From Lactobacillus selangorensis (GTDB lineage: Bacteria > Bacillota > Bacilli > Lactobacillales > Lactobacillaceae), in contig NZ_JQAZ01000005.1 of assembly GCF_001437205.1 (NCBI RefSeq), positions 62,001 to 126,000 of the forward strand: 64,000 nt of DNA. The letters are read 5' to 3'. The notes under the pieces are model-generated. The model worked only from the letters and a program-made list of their open reading frames with translations, ran no database searches and was not told the DNA's origin. The number at the start of each line of letters is the position of its first letter. The first letter of the stretch is position 1. Shown here piece by piece: positions 19,159-30,287 of this stretch. The translations under genes and the position numbers were made by a program.

Positions 19159-19218
19159 AAAAGTAAGAAGTTTTTTTATTAAAAGTATTAAAAAAACGGT
19201 TTACTTACTTTTTAACAG
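19159..19218 (+). promoter_or_regulatory. Promoter and candidate HxlR-type operator of the SDR gene
   Basis: GTTTAC, 17 bases, TGC-extended TATGAT form the promoter. An inverted pair AAAAGTAAG (19159-19167) and CTTACTTTT (19204-19212) flanks and covers the -35. The right arm extended (AAAAAGTAAG then AAAC after one base, minus strand) also occurs in the promoter of the HxlR-like gene at 25813. Confidence 0.45.
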
Positions 19219-19266
19219 TGCTATGATGAACTTGCAGTTAAGTTACATAGACAGGGAGGAATTTAA

Positions 19267-19902
19267 ATGAAAAACGTCCTTATTTTAGGTGCACATGGTC
19301 AGATTGCGCAGCTGGCCACTCAGATGATGCTTAAGGAAGACCTGCATCTGACGCTGTTCTTACGCAACGCCAGCCGCATCACCGTCACCGATCCGCAAAA
19401 GGAAACCGTTGTTGACGGCGATGTCACTGATCTTGAGTTGCTCAAAAAGACCATGCAGGGGCAAGATGTGGTTTACGCAAACTTGGCCGGCGGCAATATT
19501 AAAGCGCAGGCACAAGCGGTTGTGACAGCCATGGATGCTGAAAATATCAATCGTTTGATTTGGATTTCCACATTGGGCATCTACGATGAAGTCCCTGGCA
19601 AGTTCGGTCAATGGAACAATGCCACATTGGGCAGCTACTTGACCACCTATCGTTCTGCTGCTGATGTCATCGAAGGTTCTGACCTCGATTACACCATCAT
19701 CCGTCCAGCTTGGCTGACCAACAACGATGAAGTGGTTTACGAAGTCACTCAGAAAGGCGAACCGTTCAAAGGCACCGAAGTTTCCCGCAAGAGCATTGCA
19801 GCAGTGGTCACGGACATCACCTTGCATCCCGAAAAGTATGCCAAAGCATCGATTGGGGTCGACAAACCCGGTACCGGCGGTGATAAGCCAGCTTGGTACT
19901 AA
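19267..19902 (+). CDS. NAD(P)-binding atypical SDR (NmrA-like)
   Basis: The 211-residue Rossmann protein starts MKNVLILGAHGQIAQLATQM (nucleotide loop GxxGxxA) and contains VVYANLAGG, and DLDYTIIRPAWLTNNDE, typical of the NAD(P)H-binding SDR_a5/NmrA-type family that acts as oxidoreductases or redox sensors. Two more paralogues lie in this window (39178 and 54496). It has its own promoter and a strong terminator, so it is a single-gene unit. Its substrate is not known. Confidence 0.88.
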   Translation: MKNVLILGAHGQIAQLATQMMLKEDLHLTLFLRNASRITVTDPQKETVVDGDVTDLELLKKTMQGQDVVYANLAGGNIKAQAQAVVTAMDAENINRLIWISTLGIYDEVPGKFGQWNNATLGSYLTTYRSAADVIEGSDLDYTIIRPAWLTNNDEVVYEVTQKGEPFKGTEVSRKSIAAVVTDITLHPEKYAKASIGVDKPGTGGDKPAWY

Positions 19903-19916
19903 TCAATTCGATAATC

Positions 19917-19955
19917 AAAAAAGGATGTCGGAACAATCTGTTCCGACATCCTTTT
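19917..19955. terminator. Bidirectional terminator
   Basis: AAAAGGATGTCGGAACA and TGTTCCGACATCCTTTT form a perfect 17-base stem around ATC, with A and T runs on both sides. It ends the SDR gene and the converging bglP operon. Confidence 0.9.
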
Positions 19956-19962
19956 ATTGTGT

Positions 19963-23305
<3,343 letters not shown>

Positions 23306-23322
23306 GTTTGTCCCCTCCTATA

Positions 23323-23372
23323 AAAAAAGCCTAAACGGCTGCATGGCAATAAATACCATGCAATCGTCTAGG
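23323..23372 (-). terminator. Regulated terminator before bglP
   Basis: On the minus strand CCTAGACGATTGCATGG pairs with CCATGCAGCCGTTTAGG around a short AT loop and ends in TTTTTTT. Its 5' arm overlaps the RAT, as in LicT-controlled genes. Confidence 0.92.
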
Positions 23373-23400
23373 TTTTGCCTAATCTAATAGTAACAATCCT
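23370..23400 (-). promoter_or_regulatory. RAT antiterminator site before bglP
   Basis: The minus strand reads GGATTGTTACTATTAG followed by ATTAGGCAAAACCT, matching the ribonucleic antiterminator consensus bound by LicT/BglG CAT domains. It begins at the stop codon of the licT gene. Confidence 0.93.
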
Positions 23401-24250
23401 AATTAATTGCCTCGTTAATAATTCGTTGAATATGAATCGTGAGATAAACCTGTTCGTTTAAGCTCACCGACTGGCCCGTCGTTTTCGTCACATATGCGAC
23501 AATCTTTTCAACGGCTGCATATGCCGTCGCATACTTTTGGGTGATGTGATTGTACAGAATGGTATCATCCTGCCGTGTCTGCGAATGCTGCTCAGTCTTC
23601 GTAAAAATGCGATTCACGAAAAACCGCAAATGCACTAGAAAACGCTGGTAACTGAAATTGTCCTCCGACAAACCAAGATGCAGCTGGTACTTAATGATAT
23701 TCAGAATATCGCTGATCATCTTCGTTTTGGCCTGCATTTGATCCGAAACCGAATTGCGTGTGCTGTTTTCCACAAACTTCATTGCGATAAACCCAGCTTC
23801 GTCTTCAGGTAACGAAACTTGAAACTGCTGATTGACCCTTTTTAGCGCCGCTTCTCCGACTGCAAATTCACGTGGATAGGCCTGTTTCGTCTCCCATAAA
23901 ACTTCATTCTGAATCTCAATATGATGCTGATACCGGTACACTGCAAAATGAATATGATCTGTCAGTGAAATCAATAAGTAATTGTTAAAGTCCATTTGGA
24001 GTGTTTCAGAAGCATGGCTGATAATTTCCGCAGCAATTTCGAAATACGCCGAATCAATATCTTTCATCAGCTTTTGAAAACTCGTAATCCAGTTTTGTTC
24101 AGTCGGTACATAGGTCTGCGCAACAGTCGCTTCATTCACTTCGTCGCCCGGTTTCTTTTGAAACCCCAGTCCCTTTCCGATCAAAACAGCATTATGCCCA
24201 TTTTGTTCGGTGAGAATCACGTTATTGTTAAAAACACGTTTGATCCGCAT
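23399..24250 (-). CDS. licT: Transcription antiterminator of the BglG/LicT family
   Basis: The 283-residue protein has a CAT RNA-binding domain (residues 1-55, IKRVFNNNVILTEQNG), and two PTS regulation domains. PRD1 keeps a histidine in LTDHIHFAVYRY, but the second expected phosphosite in DEAGFIAMKFVEN is lysine instead of histidine. PRD2 keeps His in FLVHLRFF and in VYLTIHIQR. It binds the two RAT sites, one before its own gene and one before bglP. Loss of one PRD1 histidine could loosen repression by the PTS transporter. Confidence 0.94.
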   Translation of the reverse strand: MRIKRVFNNNVILTEQNGHNAVLIGKGLGFQKKPGDEVNEATVAQTYVPTEQNWITSFQKLMKDIDSAYFEIAAEIISHASETLQMDFNNYLLISLTDHIHFAVYRYQHHIEIQNEVLWETKQAYPREFAVGEAALKRVNQQFQVSLPEDEAGFIAMKFVENSTRNSVSDQMQAKTKMISDILNIIKYQLHLGLSEDNFSYQRFLVHLRFFVNRIFTKTEQHSQTRQDDTILYNHITQKYATAYAAVEKIVAYVTKTTGQSVSLNEQVYLTIHIQRIINEAIN

Positions 24251-24275
24251 GTACTCGCCTCTTCACTACAGAAAT

Positions 24276-24330
24276 GAAAAACCTGATAAACAAACTGACA
24301 CCGCATGCATCTGCCAGTCGTTCATCAGGT
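24276..24330 (-). terminator. Regulated terminator before licT
   Basis: CCTGATGAACGACTG pairs with CAGTTTGTTTATCAGG and ends in TTTTT. It overlaps the RAT at 24328, giving licT autoregulation. Confidence 0.9.
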
Positions 24331-24360
24331 TTTGCCCACTCATTGATGTGGTAACAATCC
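24328..24360 (-). promoter_or_regulatory. RAT antiterminator site before licT
   Basis: The minus strand reads GGATTGTTACCACATC then GAGTGGGCAAAACCT, a second match to the LicT/BglG RNA target, 80 bases before the licT start. Confidence 0.92.
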
Positions 24361-24374
24361 TTATTAACAATTTC

Positions 24375-24403
24375 ATTGTAGCAACAAAAGAAAACGATTG
24401 CAA
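24375..24403 (-). promoter_or_regulatory. licT-bglP promoter with a perfect cre
   Basis: TTGCAA (24398-24403), 17 bases, TACAAT (24375-24380) with a TG-extended -10. The sequence TTGCAATCGTTTTCT (24389-24403) overlaps the -35 and fits the cre consensus at every fixed position, so CcpA should block initiation when glucose is present. Confidence 0.82.
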
Positions 24404-24506
24404 CCAAAATTTAAAATATTAGACCACGGTTTTTTCTGTTTTCCAAGTGCATAGGCCAACTCATTAAAAAAGTGTAACGCCGCTTCATCACGTCGTTACA
24501 CTTCAT

Positions 24507-25663
24507 TTACTTCGTATCAATTTTAACGGTCATTGTGGTAAACGTCTCCTGTGTCAGCAGCTGCAAACGTTGAAACAGCAGCACGATCCAGGTAAATGCC
24601 AGTACAAAACCGCTGATTTCAAAGACCGTCAGAGAAATATAGCCGATTCCCTGAAAGGCAATATCCATTCCAATCAAAGCCGCCGCAATTCCGTACGAGA
24701 GCGTTAAGAATTCCTTTGTGACGTGCGGCAGCAGCCACCGAATCCCGATGATCAGGATAATGATTAGATAGACTAAAAATTTGGCCACCCCATCATGCAA
24801 ATTATGGAAATTCTGATTATTGGGAAACAACCCAACTGCACCCAAATTTAACGCCAATAATGTCAGTAAAACCCGCAGGATGATTAACCGCCAATCTTTA
24901 GGATAAATTTCACGAATCAGCACAAATAAATAATCAATCAGGGCAATCAGAATCAGTGCTGCGACGATTAAGGTAATGTTAAACCGCCAGCCGGCTGTCG
25001 CTGAATTGGTCCCAGAAAACTAAGGTTATAACGCCACCAGTGTCGTTGCCCATTCGACGCCATCGCAATGACGACGCCTGATACAATTACAATCGTAAAC
25101 AGCGCCACCAGCCGGGTCGAGTTCAGCGACCGCGACGCGAGCGTCATCCAATAATTAATCAGATAATTAAAAATGCCGAAAATCGCCTCTGCCGTCCAAC
25201 AATCGAAACTGGCCCCGACAAACAGCGAACCTAAGAGCCAGAACGTGCCCATCAGGATAAACGCCAGAATAATCACAAATGACAGAACAATCGTCGGAAA
25301 ATTCCGCCAGTAAATCCGACGAGCTGCTGCATCGCCATTCCGCCGCTGCCGAATCAGCGAAACGGTGAAAAAGAGCGACCCCGTAATGATACCCAGCACA
25401 ATAATGAACGATGCAATCGAATAATCACCCGTCAGTTTCACATGGCCGATGTGCTTGGACGACCAGTAAATCAGCAAGCTGACGCTGCTGATTAAGGCCA
25501 CAATCAGCGGCGGCAGATAATCCTTCCAGCCACTTTTCGGGGTCGGCTTGGCGAGAATCAGCTCATTATCCCGCACCGTTAAATCAAGCTCGTGCGTCGT
25601 GTCCAACCCCAGCTTTTTAGCCGCCGCATCGGGAATCTGAATAAAATAACCTTTTTCTTTCAT
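24507..25663 (-). pseudogene. DUF998-like membrane protein with AbrB-type N terminus, frameshifted
   Basis: The first frame (25663 to 24968) has a SpoVT/AbrB-like N terminus (YFIQIPDAAAKKLGLD, RDNELILAKPTPKSGW) and membrane helices ending GQRHWWRYNLSFLG. It then reads out of frame to a stop. One base more in the GGG at 25011-25013 would continue GTNSATAGWRFNITLIV and join the second frame (DYLFVLIREIYPKDW to 24507, four to five helices). Restored length is about 386 residues. The pieces fit together without a gap, so this is one gene broken by a single lost G in a homopolymer. The family is assigned from memory of similar lactobacillar proteins; function unknown. Confidence 0.8.
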
Positions 25664-25751
25664 TGTTTCTCCTTGCTATGTATTGCCACAATACCTAATG
25701 ATAGCATAAAATGCCGCCTGAACCGGCATTGATTCGTCCGCTTAGTATCAC

Positions 25752-25780
25752 TTGTAAAAAGTAAGCAAAACTGCTATATT
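25752..25780 (+). promoter_or_regulatory. Promoter of the HxlR-like gene
   Basis: TTGTAA, 17 bases, TATATT with an extended TGC. The spacer contains AAAAAGTAAG, shared with the SDR promoter at 19199, and may be an autoregulatory site. Confidence 0.55.
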
Positions 25781-25812
25781 GAAAGGATTGCAAACGAAGG
25801 AGGACAAGACAA

Positions 25813-26133
25813 ATGGCCATGCATGAACTGAGTTTAGGCACCAAAGTGGGCCTTTCAATCCTGAACGATCGTTGGTACAGTTTAATGCTCATGCGCTTAA
25901 GCACGGATTTCACTGATTTCATTGTCCTGCGTAAAGCTGTTCGAGGCCTTTCAACGACGAAATTATTGGTCGTATTAACCAAACTGAAACAAATGGGTCT
26001 TGTCGAAGCCAATGATGACTATGCATTTAGATTATCTGCGCATGGACAGGAAATCCAAATGTTATTGACGCAAATCGAACAATTCGGCAATCATGAATTG
26101 ATGCACTTAGGCACCATCCTGTCGAAATCATAA
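25813..26133 (+). CDS. HxlR-like winged-helix regulator
   Basis: The 106-residue protein follows the HxlR layout: LGTKVGLSILNDRWYSLMLM replaces the usual iggKW segment, and GLSTTKLLVVLTKLKQMGLV is the recognition helix and wing lead-in. The redox-sensing N-terminal cysteine of many HxlR proteins is absent; there is no cysteine at all, so it may respond to a ligand or partner. A strong GGAGGA site precedes it. No oxidoreductase is adjacent, and the SDR at 19267 is a possible target. Confidence 0.78.
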   Translation: MAMHELSLGTKVGLSILNDRWYSLMLMRLSTDFTDFIVLRKAVRGLSTTKLLVVLTKLKQMGLVEANDDYAFRLSAHGQEIQMLLTQIEQFGNHELMHLGTILSKS

Positions 26134-26140
26134 CGAACAT

Positions 26141-26173
26141 AAAAATCAGGAAGAAACAGCTTCCTGGTTTTTA
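26141..26173. terminator. Bidirectional terminator
   Basis: AAAAATCAGGAAG and CTTCCTGGTTTTTA form a stem around AAACAG with A and T tracts, between converging genes. Confidence 0.85.
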
Positions 26174-27262
26174 TTTGGTCACCGTAATGGTCGTCTGCGC
26201 AATTGCAATGGTATTCGCCAGCAAAACGAGCTGATGGCCACCTGGGTACAACGTCCGGGTGGTTAGTTGCTGCCAGTTTAATTTGTGTGTACCGTCAATT
26301 TTTTGTCCGGGTGCCAAAACAGTATCTTTGAGAAAGAAAATCTTGCGTTTCGGCTGCCCGTTGGCTTTGATGTAATCGACACCGAGTTCGAGTCGTAACG
26401 GCAAATCCCGCTCGCCGCCATTTTGACATTGATACATAACTTGGGAATGACCGCCGATTTTTACTGCTGCTGGTTGGCTCGTGATTCGTGCTAGCGTCAA
26501 CGCTTCCGCCGCCGTCAGCGGATAACCGAATAACGTCATCACCTCTGGCCGTCCTGCTTTGAACAATGTCCGCAGTGCTTTTTTGATAATCCAGTCCGTT
26601 TCCGGTGACTGATGCCAATAGGGGGTCACAAATTGAAGCACCTGTTCAGGATGATCTTTGCTGATGTCATTCAGGTTATTGGCCACACTCGTGCGGACAT
26701 ACTTGCTTGAATCAGCCATCAAATTTTCAAGAATCGGAAAAATCGGCGCCGGGTCGTGTTTAAATACCTTCAAGGCTCGTCCCCAAGGCAAACGCGGCCG
26801 ACAGCCTTCACTGGCCAAACGGCGTAAGTCGGCGTTGTCAGAGTGGCTCCATGTCAGAATTTGTGCCATCGTTTTGGCAGGTGCTTGTTCGATAAACGGC
26901 CGAATGGCAAATTCAGCCGATGAAGATTGCGTCAGCACGGCTAAAATCCCAATCGAGGTCTGCCAATCATCCAGGCCGTATTGGGCCACGTAACCCGGTA
27001 AGCATAACGCTGCAAACCCGGTGATTTGATGACTGACAGCCGTCAAAATCGGTGCTGCCGCTTTAAAATCACTTGGAAACTGCTGGTGTAGGCATGTATC
27101 GATTCGAGTCATTCGTTCCATCAACCTTAATTGTGACCAATCGTCAGCCTGCACTGCCGCTGCAAATTTATCAACTTGAAAAGCGGGCAGTTGCCCTTGC
27201 ACAGCCTGCCCCAATTGCCGTAGAAAGGCATCCGAATAAACTTCTTTTAAGGGTGTTGCCAC
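26171..27262 (-). CDS. AlkC-like DNA alkylation repair protein
   Basis: This is a HEAT-like repeat protein of the AlkC/AlkD superfamily of DNA glycosylases that remove alkylated bases. The signature RRLASEGCRPRLPWGRAL is near residue 160-175, with RTSVANNLNDISKDHPE and WIIKKALRTLFKAG in later repeats. The last 110 residues (from about ITSQPAAVKIGG) look like an immunoglobulin-type beta domain, as described for some AlkC proteins. I chose the GTG at 27262, which has GAAGGA ten bases upstream; a TTG at 27280 is possible. It stands alone. Confidence 0.85.
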   Translation of the reverse strand: MATPLKEVYSDAFLRQLGQAVQGQLPAFQVDKFAAAVQADDWSQLRLMERMTRIDTCLHQQFPSDFKAAAPILTAVSHQITGFAALCLPGYVAQYGLDDWQTSIGILAVLTQSSSAEFAIRPFIEQAPAKTMAQILTWSHSDNADLRRLASEGCRPRLPWGRALKVFKHDPAPIFPILENLMADSSKYVRTSVANNLNDISKDHPEQVLQFVTPYWHQSPETDWIIKKALRTLFKAGRPEVMTLFGYPLTAAEALTLARITSQPAAVKIGGHSQVMYQCQNGGERDLPLRLELGVDYIKANGQPKRKIFFLKDTVLAPGQKIDGTHKLNWQQLTTRTLYPGGHQLVLLANTIAIAQTTITVTK

Positions 27263-27400
27263 TTTGTTCACGTCCTTCAATCAAAATTTCTACTTTCAGT
27301 TTAGCAAACACACGTTCGAACTGCAATTGAAACAAGCCTGACAGCGGCGGTTAATTTCGTTACACTAACAGAGAAAACTTTTTCAGAAAGGAAGACATCG

Positions 27401-28627
27401 ATGGATCACAATGCAGCTATCAACAAAGTATCGCCGCTTTTGCCACTCACACATGAACAGCACCAGCTGGTCGACCAGATTGAAACTTTCATCGCCCACC
27501 ATATTCAGGATGCCCAACCAGCTGTTTTCACCGTTTATGGGGACGCCGGTACTGGCAAAAGTGTCGTGCTCTCGCATTTATTCAATGACCTTGAAACGGC
27601 GGCCCGAACCGATGCTCAGTCGCCGGTCGCCGGAACGACCAACTATTTTTTAGTCAACCACCCCGAAGTACTCAAAGTGTACCGTAATATTGCTGGTCAG
27701 CAGAAGCACCTCTATAAAAAGGATTTCGAACGACCGACAACACTGATCAACCGGCTCGAGAAATCCCAGACAACGGCTGATGTCGTGGTAATCGACGAAG
27801 CTCATCTGCTCTTATCGAAACCCGATCACTACAACAATTTTTACGGTACCAACCAGCTTAGTTCGTTATTACAATTGGCCCACGTTATCGTGCTCGTCTT
27901 CGATGAAACCCAAGTCTTGCGTATGAAGAGCTTCTGGACCGAAGAACGGCTCGAAAAATTATTAGCGCCGTACACAACGGAATCTGTGCGGTTGACCCAT
28001 CAATTCCGAATGACGGCCAGCGATCAATTGGTTGACTGGATCAATCAGTTGACCCATCGGCATCTTGAACCGCTCCCGAAAGATGCTGGTACCGACTATG
28101 ATCTGCGTATCTATGCCGATGCCGAACAGATGCGTCGGGCCATCGTCCAGCGCAATCACGAAGTCGGCTTAGCACGAATCGTATCGACCTCCGGCTATCC
28201 GTCGACGCTCGATGGTGGTAAACATTACATTACGGAGGGCAAATTTCACCTGCCGTGGGATCAGTATAACTACACTAGTGTCCCTTGGGCGGAAATTCCC
28301 GCCACAATCAACGAAGTCGGTTCAATCTACACTTGCCAAGGTTTCGATCTCAATTATGTCGGCATTATTCTAGGGCCGCCGATTCAACTCGATCCTGCGA
28401 CTCATCAGCTGGTCGTCGACCTCGATAAATATACCGATGTCGAAGCGTTCAAACACCGACAGGATTTAACCGATCCTGACGAAATCCATGCGATTGAAGT
28501 TCAAATGATTCTCAACTCAATCAATGTGCTGATGAAACGTGGTATTCATGGGATGTACCTCTTTGCTCACGATCCCGTGCTGCGCCAGTATTTGCTGACG
28601 CATGCGAATGGACATGCCCAAAAATGA
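27401..28627 (+). CDS. DUF2075 P-loop NTPase (helicase-like)
   Basis: The 408-residue protein has a Walker A motif GDAGTGKSV (residues 47-55), Walker B DEAH (VVIDEAHLLL near 130), a motif like VRLTHQFRMTASDQLVDWI and a late QGFDLNYVG motif VI-like stretch. This matches the DUF2075 family of superfamily 1-like DNA/RNA helicase cores. It may act in nucleic acid repair or defence, but alone it does not show which. It is a single gene next to the DNA-repair gene (divergent), followed by a hairpin repeat. Confidence 0.88.
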   Translation: MDHNAAINKVSPLLPLTHEQHQLVDQIETFIAHHIQDAQPAVFTVYGDAGTGKSVVLSHLFNDLETAARTDAQSPVAGTTNYFLVNHPEVLKVYRNIAGQQKHLYKKDFERPTTLINRLEKSQTTADVVVIDEAHLLLSKPDHYNNFYGTNQLSSLLQLAHVIVLVFDETQVLRMKSFWTEERLEKLLAPYTTESVRLTHQFRMTASDQLVDWINQLTHRHLEPLPKDAGTDYDLRIYADAEQMRRAIVQRNHEVGLARIVSTSGYPSTLDGGKHYITEGKFHLPWDQYNYTSVPWAEIPATINEVGSIYTCQGFDLNYVGIILGPPIQLDPATHQLVVDLDKYTDVEAFKHRQDLTDPDEIHAIEVQMILNSINVLMKRGIHGMYLFAHDPVLRQYLLTHANGHAQK

Positions 28628-28790
28628 AGTCATGACGTAAGGAACTTTTTACACAAAAATCGCTGCTAAAATTGTATTTTAGCAGCGATTTTCATTTAAC
28701 CGGGTAACGATGCTAAATGCGATAGCAAGCTGGTTTTCATGGCGGTGTAACAATAAAGTCAAAAATCGACTTCTGTCACATGCCCATTTT
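28626..28790. repeat. Mosaic hairpin repeat, copy 3 (degenerate)
   Basis: The element begins GAAGTCATGACGTAAGG, contains a strong hairpin (AAAATCGCTGCTAAAAT and its complement) and ends in an AAAGTC/GACTT hairpin with CTGTCACATGCCC. Order and spacing match copies 1 and 2, but the hairpin sequences differ. It again lies between two converging genes. Confidence 0.65.
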
Positions 28791-29415
28791 TTTCGACTTC
28801 AGTCGGACGCAATTGTTTCAGCAGTGCGTACGGCGATAAAAAACGGGTGTCGATGATTAGCTGCACGAGTTCATCAGCTGATGCTTGTTCTGGCTGCTGC
28901 TGAAACCAAGTTAAGACAATATCGATCAGCCCCTGAATGATAAATTCCTGGACCACTTGGCCCGCAATTCCGTTGGCTGTCTGCTCATTCGGTGTAATTG
29001 CTAAATATTTACGCAGTAGTTCTTTGCCCCGATTTCTGAAATACGGATCCCCTTGTGGCCCGCTCAGCGCTTGAACGAGCGCAAAACGCTGACCCGTCAA
29101 GGCGTATTTCCCGACCGCAGTCACCACCTCCCGCAAGAGGTCTTTCGACTCATCGAGAAACGCCAGCTGGCTCATTGGCTCGTAGATGTAGCGGCCCAAA
29201 ATGGCATCGACACCATCGAATAATTCAGCTTCGGTCCGGTCAACTAAATCTTCTTTGTCTAAATAATGCAGGTAGAAGGTCCCACGATTGATGTGCGCCG
29301 CTTTCGTAATATCAGCAACCGTGATTTTTTGGAGTCCCTTAGTGCGAACCAGTTTAATGAGCGCCGCTTCGATTGCTTGCAGCGTTTTAGTCACTTTTGC
29401 ATTTTGTGTCGTCAT
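28759..29415 (-). CDS. TetR/AcrR family regulator
   Basis: The 218-residue protein has the N-terminal TetR helix-turn-helix (residues about 12-58, TVADITKAAHINRGTFYLHY) and a helical C-terminal ligand domain like TetR_C_8 (FRNRGKELLRKYLAITPNE). It is divergent from the ABC exporter genes, and its stop lies in the hairpin repeat. Similar sequence blocks on both sides of the intergenic region look like its operators, so it probably represses the exporter and itself. Confidence 0.92.
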   Translation of the reverse strand: MTTQNAKVTKTLQAIEAALIKLVRTKGLQKITVADITKAAHINRGTFYLHYLDKEDLVDRTEAELFDGVDAILGRYIYEPMSQLAFLDESKDLLREVVTAVGKYALTGQRFALVQALSGPQGDPYFRNRGKELLRKYLAITPNEQTANGIAGQVVQEFIIQGLIDIVLTWFQQQPEQASADELVQLIIDTRFLSPYALLKQLRPTEVEKNGHVTEVDF

Positions 29416-29442
29416 ATCTATTTCCCCCTGCGCTCATCTTAA

Positions 29443-29557
29443 ATCAACGCATTGTGCATTTCAACCGATTTAAATCAACACTTTTTAAAAAATTTACGAT
29501 TGAATCGCCTTAAATAGGCCTTTATACTGATTATTGAAATCAACACAATGTTTATTT
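29443..29557. promoter_or_regulatory. Divergent TetR/ABC control region
   Basis: Two similar blocks, ATCAACGCATTGTGCATTT (29443-29461) and ATCAACACAATGTTTATTT (29539-29557), agree at most positions and likely bind the TetR protein. Between them is the exporter promoter TTGAAT (29500-29505), 17 bases, TATACT (29523-29528). Confidence 0.6.
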
Positions 29558-29572
29558 AAGGAGACGATCTGC

Positions 29573-30277
29573 ATGAATGATTTTATTCAAGTTGAGCATT
29601 TAACCAAAACATACGGAAACGGTGCTAATGCCGTCACGGCTAATCACGACCTCAATTTTACGATTTAAAAAGGCGAATTAACGATTATCGTCGGTGAATC
29701 TGGTGCCGGCAAATCCACTTTACTCGATATTCTCGGCGGTATGGATACGGCCACTTCCGGCAGTGTCATCGTTGCCGGTCACAACCTGACCAACGATTCC
29801 AAACGCCAGTTGACGACCTTCCGCCGTCATGAAATCGGCTTTGTCTTCCAATTCTACAATTTGGTGCCGAATTTAACGGCACTGGAAAATGTACAGTTAG
29901 CTTCCGAAATTGCACCCGATGCCCTTGACTCGCTTGACACACTCGACCAAGTCGGACTAAAAGGACGCGCCAATAACTTTCCGGCGCAATTATCCGGCGG
30001 GGAACAGCAACGAGTCGCAATTGCCAGAGCGATTGCTAAGAATCCAACGCTGCTTTTATGTGACGAACCCACTGGTGCCCTTGATTATCGGACTGGAAAG
30101 CACATCCTGAAACTGATTCAGGATTTTGCCCATTCAACCGGCAAGAATGCAATCATTGTAACCCATAACAGTCTCATCAAACCAATGGGCGACCACGTTT
30201 TGGAAGTCGTTGACGGCCAGATCAAGGAAGACGTGCATAACGAAACACCGGTTCCCGTTGAAACTTTGGAATGGTAG
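29573..30277 (+). pseudogene. ABC transporter ATPase (MacB/LolD type) with an in-frame stop
   Basis: From the ATG at 29573, behind AAGGAG, the frame reads MNDFIQVEHLTKTYGNG and then meets TAA at 29666-29668 (codon 32), between DLNFTI and KGELTIIVGE. Intact relatives have Gln or Glu there, so CAA to TAA is the simplest change. Downstream the same frame holds Walker A GESGAGKST, Q-loop, signature [14 protein letters not shown] and Walker [13 protein letters not shown]. The full length would be 234 residues. Restart after the stop would lack Walker A unless an internal start is used, so function is doubtful. Partner of the permease gene next to it. Confidence 0.85.
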
Positions 30278-30287
30278 GTGCTGTCCA

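Noticed and set aside
27401-28627. DUF2075 and AlkC-like genes as a defence island
   Set aside because: Neither has the usual partner genes (nuclease, methylase, toxin) and both are common housekeeping-type genes in lactobacilli; no phage or mobile element signs are nearby.
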